From positions 1 through 43,076 of the forward strand of contig NZ_NGFP01000011.1 in assembly GCF_002149035.1 (NCBI RefSeq): a stretch of 43,076 nt of DNA, in the 5' to 3' direction. Made by a program: the position numbers and the translations under genes. This DNA is from Streptosporangium minutum. GTDB taxonomy: Bacteria; Actinomycetota; Actinomycetes; Streptosporangiales; Streptosporangiaceae. This document shows, in pieces, positions 40,318 through 43,076 of the stretch (position 1 is its first letter; each line of letters begins with the position of its first letter). A model generated the notes under the pieces. It saw only the letters and a list, made by a program, of their open reading frames with translations, ran no database searches and had not been told where the DNA came from.

Positions 40318-40347
40318 GGCGTACGGCTTCCGCTGACGCCGTACGGC
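40318..40347 (-). terminator. Hairpin directly after the ABC ATPase stop
   Basis: 9 of 10 bp pair between 40318-40327 and 40338-40347 with a 10-nt loop. It begins at the base after the stop codon of the ATPase gene. Confidence 0.55.
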
Positions 40348-41163
40348 TCAGCGGCGTACGGCGCGGGCGTACCAGCGCCCGTCGAGGTTGTCGATCCGCA
40401 GCGGACGGCCGAAGCACTCCGACAGGTTCTCGCCGGTCAGGATCTCCGCCACCGGACCGGCCGCGTGGATGCGGGTGTCACGCATCAGCAGGGCGTGGGT
40501 CGTGGTGGCCGGGACCTCCTCCAGGTGATGGGTGACGGTGACCGTGGTCAGCGCCGGGCGGGTCGCGGCGAGGTCCTCCACGGCGGTGATCAGATCCTCG
40601 CGGGCGGGCAGGTCGAGACCGGCGAACGGCTCGTCCAGCAGCAGCACCACCGGGTCGGCCATCAGCGCCCTGGCCACCCGGACCCGGGCCCGCTCGCCCT
40701 GCGAGCAGACGCGGAAGAGCCGGTCGGCGAGGTCCTTGCAGCCCATGTCCGACAGCAGGCTGTGAGCCCGCTCGTGCTGGGCGGGGCCGTACCGGTCCCA
40801 CAGGGGGGCGCTGGTCCCGGTGTGACCGGTCAGCACGACGGTGTGCGCGGTGGCGCCCTCCTCCTCCAGCAGGTCCTCGTCGACGAGCCGCTGACTGGCC
40901 GCCACCAGGCCGATGTGACGGCGGAGCTCCCTCAGGTCGACCCGGCCCAGCCGCTGGCCGAGCACCGTGGCGGTGCCCTCGGTGGGATGCCGCACGGCGG
41001 CGGCCAGCGACAGCAGCGTGGTCTTACCCGCCCCGTTGGGCCCGAGCACCACCCAGTGCTGGCCGTACTCCACCCGCCAGTCGATGCCGGCCAGCAGGGT
41101 CCGGCCGACCGCCCGCACGCCGACACCGCTCAGCTCGACCACACCGGGCACGGACTGGTCCAC
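40348..41163 (-). CDS. ABC transporter ATP-binding protein, stand-alone
   Basis: 271 residues with Walker A LGPNGAGKTTLL, a Q-loop region QRLVDEDLLEEEGATAHTVVLTGH, signature CSQGERARVRVARAL (variant of LSGGQ), Walker B VVLLLDEPFAGLD and switch region VTHHLEEVPATTTHALLM. The variant signature SQGER and the VTHHxEE segment resemble ModF-like or FetA-like ATPases of unknown substrate. No permease is adjacent. The GTG start is four bases after GGGGGAG. It probably acts as a lone ATPase or pairs with a distant permease. Confidence 0.9.
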   Translation of the reverse strand: MDQSVPGVVELSGVGVRAVGRTLLAGIDWRVEYGQHWVVLGPNGAGKTTLLSLAAAVRHPTEGTATVLGQRLGRVDLRELRRHIGLVAASQRLVDEDLLEEEGATAHTVVLTGHTGTSAPLWDRYGPAQHERAHSLLSDMGCKDLADRLFRVCSQGERARVRVARALMADPVVLLLDEPFAGLDLPAREDLITAVEDLAATRPALTTVTVTHHLEEVPATTTHALLMRDTRIHAAGPVAEILTGENLSECFGRPLRIDNLDGRWYARAVRR

Positions 41164-41269
41164 TGGTCTCCCCCTATGACTCGATACGCGCCGATTACCT
41201 TAACCGATGCGCCGCTGCCCCCCTGGCCCGTCCGGGCGACGGCCGCCCTCGGCGGGATCGGGGGCCGTC

Positions 41270-42862
41270 TCAGCCGCCGATCTGGACCGAGGGGCTCATG
41301 CTGGGCGGCGGCGAGGGCACCGTCACCGTGACGGACGGGGTCGGCGAGGGCCCCGGGCTCTCCCCGTCACCGGTCTGCGGGATCTGGGTGAAGGAGGGCT
41401 TGGGGCTGACGCCCGGCGTCGCCGGACAGTCCCGATCCTTGTTGCCCTGGCCCTGGCCCCTGCCCCTGGCCTTGGCCGTCACGTCCGCGCAGGTCTGCGA
41501 CCCGCCCCCGCCGGAGGGGCCGCCGTCATCCTGTGACCGGCCGGGCCGGGGCTCCTCGCGGCCGTCGCTCACGGGAGGCGCCGAGACGGTGTGGGTCGTG
41601 GTGACCAGGACCGTGGAGGGCGTCGTCACCCGCGCGGGCTGCCGCCTGCCGCCGGGCGGCCGGGTGCCCCGGGAGATGGAGCCCATGGTGCTCTCCTGAA
41701 CGGGGATCACCATCGGCGCCAGGTCGGGGACGCCCGCGCCGTCGCCGGCTCCGGCTCCGCCGCTCCCGGCGGCGACCACCGTGACGGCCGCCATGGAGAG
41801 CGTGGCCAGCGCCGCGAAACTCGCCTGCGACAGGTGCGCGGCCCTGCGCGGCGCCGCCCTGCGGGAGGTCCTGGCCGGGACCTCGGACCCCTCCCACGGC
41901 CGCGCGGAGGCGGGCCGTACGGGGCCGGTCTCGGACGGGTGGGGCACCGGCGTCCAGATCTCCGCCAGCACCTCGGCGACCGCCACGCGAAGGTCCCCCG
42001 GGGCTCCGACGCCACCCGCCGCGAGCAGCGCGCCGAGCAGGTCGGCGGCCCGGGGCCGGCGGGCGGGCTCCTTGGCCAGACAGGCCTCGACGGCCGGGCG
42101 GAGCAGCGCGGGCACCGAGGCGACGCGCGGCTGCTCGACCATGATGCGCCGGGCCAGCGCGTCGGGCTCGCCGGCCCCGAAGGGGTGGTGGCCGGTGGCC
42201 GCATAGGCGATCAGGCAGCCCCAGGCGAAGACGTCCGAGGCCGGCAGCGCCGGGCCGCCGGTGAGGCGCTCGGGGGCGACCCAGCCGGGGCTGCCCATGA
42301 CCTGCCCGGCCTGCGTGTGCGCGGCCAGGGCGTCGACGTCCCTGGCGATGCCGAAGTCGATCACCCGGGGACCGGTGCGCGACAGCAGCACGTTGCCGGG
42401 CTTGAGATCGCGGTGGACCAGCCCCACCTCGTGCACCGCCACCAGCGCGGCGGCCACCCCGAGGGCGACACCGTAGGCGAGGTCCGGGGTGAGCGGGCCG
42501 TGTTCGGACACCACCTGGGACAGCGCCGGCCCGGGGATGTATTCGGAGACCAGGTAGGGCCGGTCCCGGTCGGTGCCGTCCTCGACCACGGCGGCGGTGC
42601 AGAAAGGCACCACCCGCCGGGAGAATTCCACTTCCTCCGCGAAACGGGCGCGGAGCGTGGGATCGTTGAGATGCACCGGATGTGGCGTCTTGAGCGCCAC
42701 CACCCCGCCCTGCGGATGCTCGGCCAGGTAGACCACGCCCATGCCGCCGACGCCGAGACGGCCGAGCAGGAGATACCGGCCGATGATGACCGGGTCCCCG
42801 ACCGTCAGCGGCCGCACCCCGGGCGGCATGCCGTTCAAGGAGCCAGTTCCGCCACGCGCCAT
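41270..42862 (-). CDS. Serine/threonine protein kinase with one membrane segment
   Basis: 530 residues. The N-terminal kinase domain has the glycine loop GRLGVGGMGVVYLAEH, lysine VALK, catalytic HRDLKPGNVL, DFGIAR, and the substrate-segment VAPERL, with WGCLIAYAATG after it. A membrane helix (ASFAALATLSMAAVTVVAAG, about residues 350-370) follows a basic juxtamembrane stretch. The extracellular part is Pro/Ser/Thr-rich without a PASTA repeat, and has two cysteines (TCAD and DCPA). This is a PknB-like receptor topology with an unusual, low-complexity sensor part. ATG 42862 is chosen (GAGAGG about ten bases upstream); an open frame extends 42 codons further. Confidence 0.92.
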   Translation of the reverse strand: MARGGTGSLNGMPPGVRPLTVGDPVIIGRYLLLGRLGVGGMGVVYLAEHPQGGVVALKTPHPVHLNDPTLRARFAEEVEFSRRVVPFCTAAVVEDGTDRDRPYLVSEYIPGPALSQVVSEHGPLTPDLAYGVALGVAAALVAVHEVGLVHRDLKPGNVLLSRTGPRVIDFGIARDVDALAAHTQAGQVMGSPGWVAPERLTGGPALPASDVFAWGCLIAYAATGHHPFGAGEPDALARRIMVEQPRVASVPALLRPAVEACLAKEPARRPRAADLLGALLAAGGVGAPGDLRVAVAEVLAEIWTPVPHPSETGPVRPASARPWEGSEVPARTSRRAAPRRAAHLSQASFAALATLSMAAVTVVAAGSGGAGAGDGAGVPDLAPMVIPVQESTMGSISRGTRPPGGRRQPARVTTPSTVLVTTTHTVSAPPVSDGREEPRPGRSQDDGGPSGGGGSQTCADVTAKARGRGQGQGNKDRDCPATPGVSPKPSFTQIPQTGDGESPGPSPTPSVTVTVPSPPPSMSPSVQIGG

Positions 42863-42934
42863 CCTGGTTGAGCCTCTCGTGTACGCACTCCGGCAAGCAC
42901 ACTGTGGCGGGATGAGGGAGGCCTTCGCCGCCGA

Positions 42935-42958
42935 CCTGTCATAAGGGATATGAACAGG
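42935..42958. promoter_or_regulatory. Imperfect palindrome upstream of the kinase gene
   Basis: CCTGTCATA...TATGAACAGG: arms CCTGTCATA and TATGAACAGG pair with one extra base, centre AGGGA. It lies 73 bp before the kinase ATG and could be an operator or contain the kinase promoter. Confidence 0.4.
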
Positions 42959-43029
42959 TAAGGCGAATGATCCCTCGGGGTAAGTCACCGGTGATGTCCG
43001 GGATGCCTGCCGGTACCGGATGTGACGGC

Positions 43030-43076
43030 GTGACCGGGGAGCAGATCGCCCCTCAGGCCGCGGCGGAGCCGGGGAG
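43030..43076 (+). CDS. Possible start of a rightward gene (partial)
   Basis: GTG at 43030 opens a frame reading MTGEQIAPQAAAEP to the window's end. A GGATGT hexamer six bases upstream could be a leaderless -10. Support is weak; only 15 codons are visible. Confidence 0.3.
   Translation, partial: MTGEQIAPQAAAEPG

Overview
The window is high-GC actinomycete chromosome, most likely from the Streptosporangiales. Supporting signs are an actinobacterial-type integration host factor, glucosyl-3-phosphoglycerate synthase, a RamB/isocitrate lyase pair, a DivIVA/Wag31-like protein, an MbtH protein, a mycothiol-enzyme relative (DinB/maleylpyruvate isomerase fold), rare TTA codons, and many genes that start 6-8 nt after a -10 box with no ribosome binding site (leaderless transcripts). 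The exact genus is inference.

Layout. 1-2.4 kb: tail of a peptide ABC transporter ATPase, a proline racemase/hydroxyproline epimerase, an orphan scrap of an NRPS adenylation domain, and a small secreted protein. 2.4-10.9 kb: a large secreted subtilase, RlmG rRNA methyltransferase, a DinB-like protein, a class V aminotransferase, a glycerophosphodiester phosphodiesterase and a 49-aa ORF with its own terminator. 11.3-17.2 kb: a probable zinc-homeostasis block (ArsR/SmtB sensor, CDF exporter, polar-amino-acid-type ABC transporter, DivIVA-like protein, ZIP-like transporter) that includes two 40-aa coupled small ORFs. 17.3-20.1 kb: hydroxamate siderophore genes (MbtH, hydroxyornithine formyltransferase, ornithine N5-monooxygenase) around an iron box. 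20.2-23.9 kb: a methyltransferase, a secreted protein, a divergent hydrolase/HxlR pair and TrmO. 23.9-26.6 kb: an XRE-TPR regulator with small accessory genes.

26.7-29.7 kb is a compact RiPP cluster: a radical SAM/SPASM enzyme, a 61-aa precursor with four aromatic-X-Asn motifs in two repeats, a pentapeptide-repeat protein and an HxD-type dioxygenase-like protein. The product is probably a multi-cyclophane peptide. The radical SAM gene carries a +1 frame discontinuity at a GGGG run.

29.8-43 kb is mostly core: acyl-CoA dehydrogenase, GpgS, a CHAT-fold protein lacking the usual catalytic motifs, RamB divergent from aceA, IHF, HU, a conserved 244-aa protein, an ABC ATPase and a Ser/Thr kinase.

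The most surprising element lies at 39.2-39.5 kb on the minus strand. Two tRNA-like units there have their halves in the order 3' half then 5' half, with matching acceptor, D, anticodon and T arms. In each unit the flanking leader and trailer are complementary. This is the architecture of circularly permuted tRNA genes, which I do not know to be described in bacteria.
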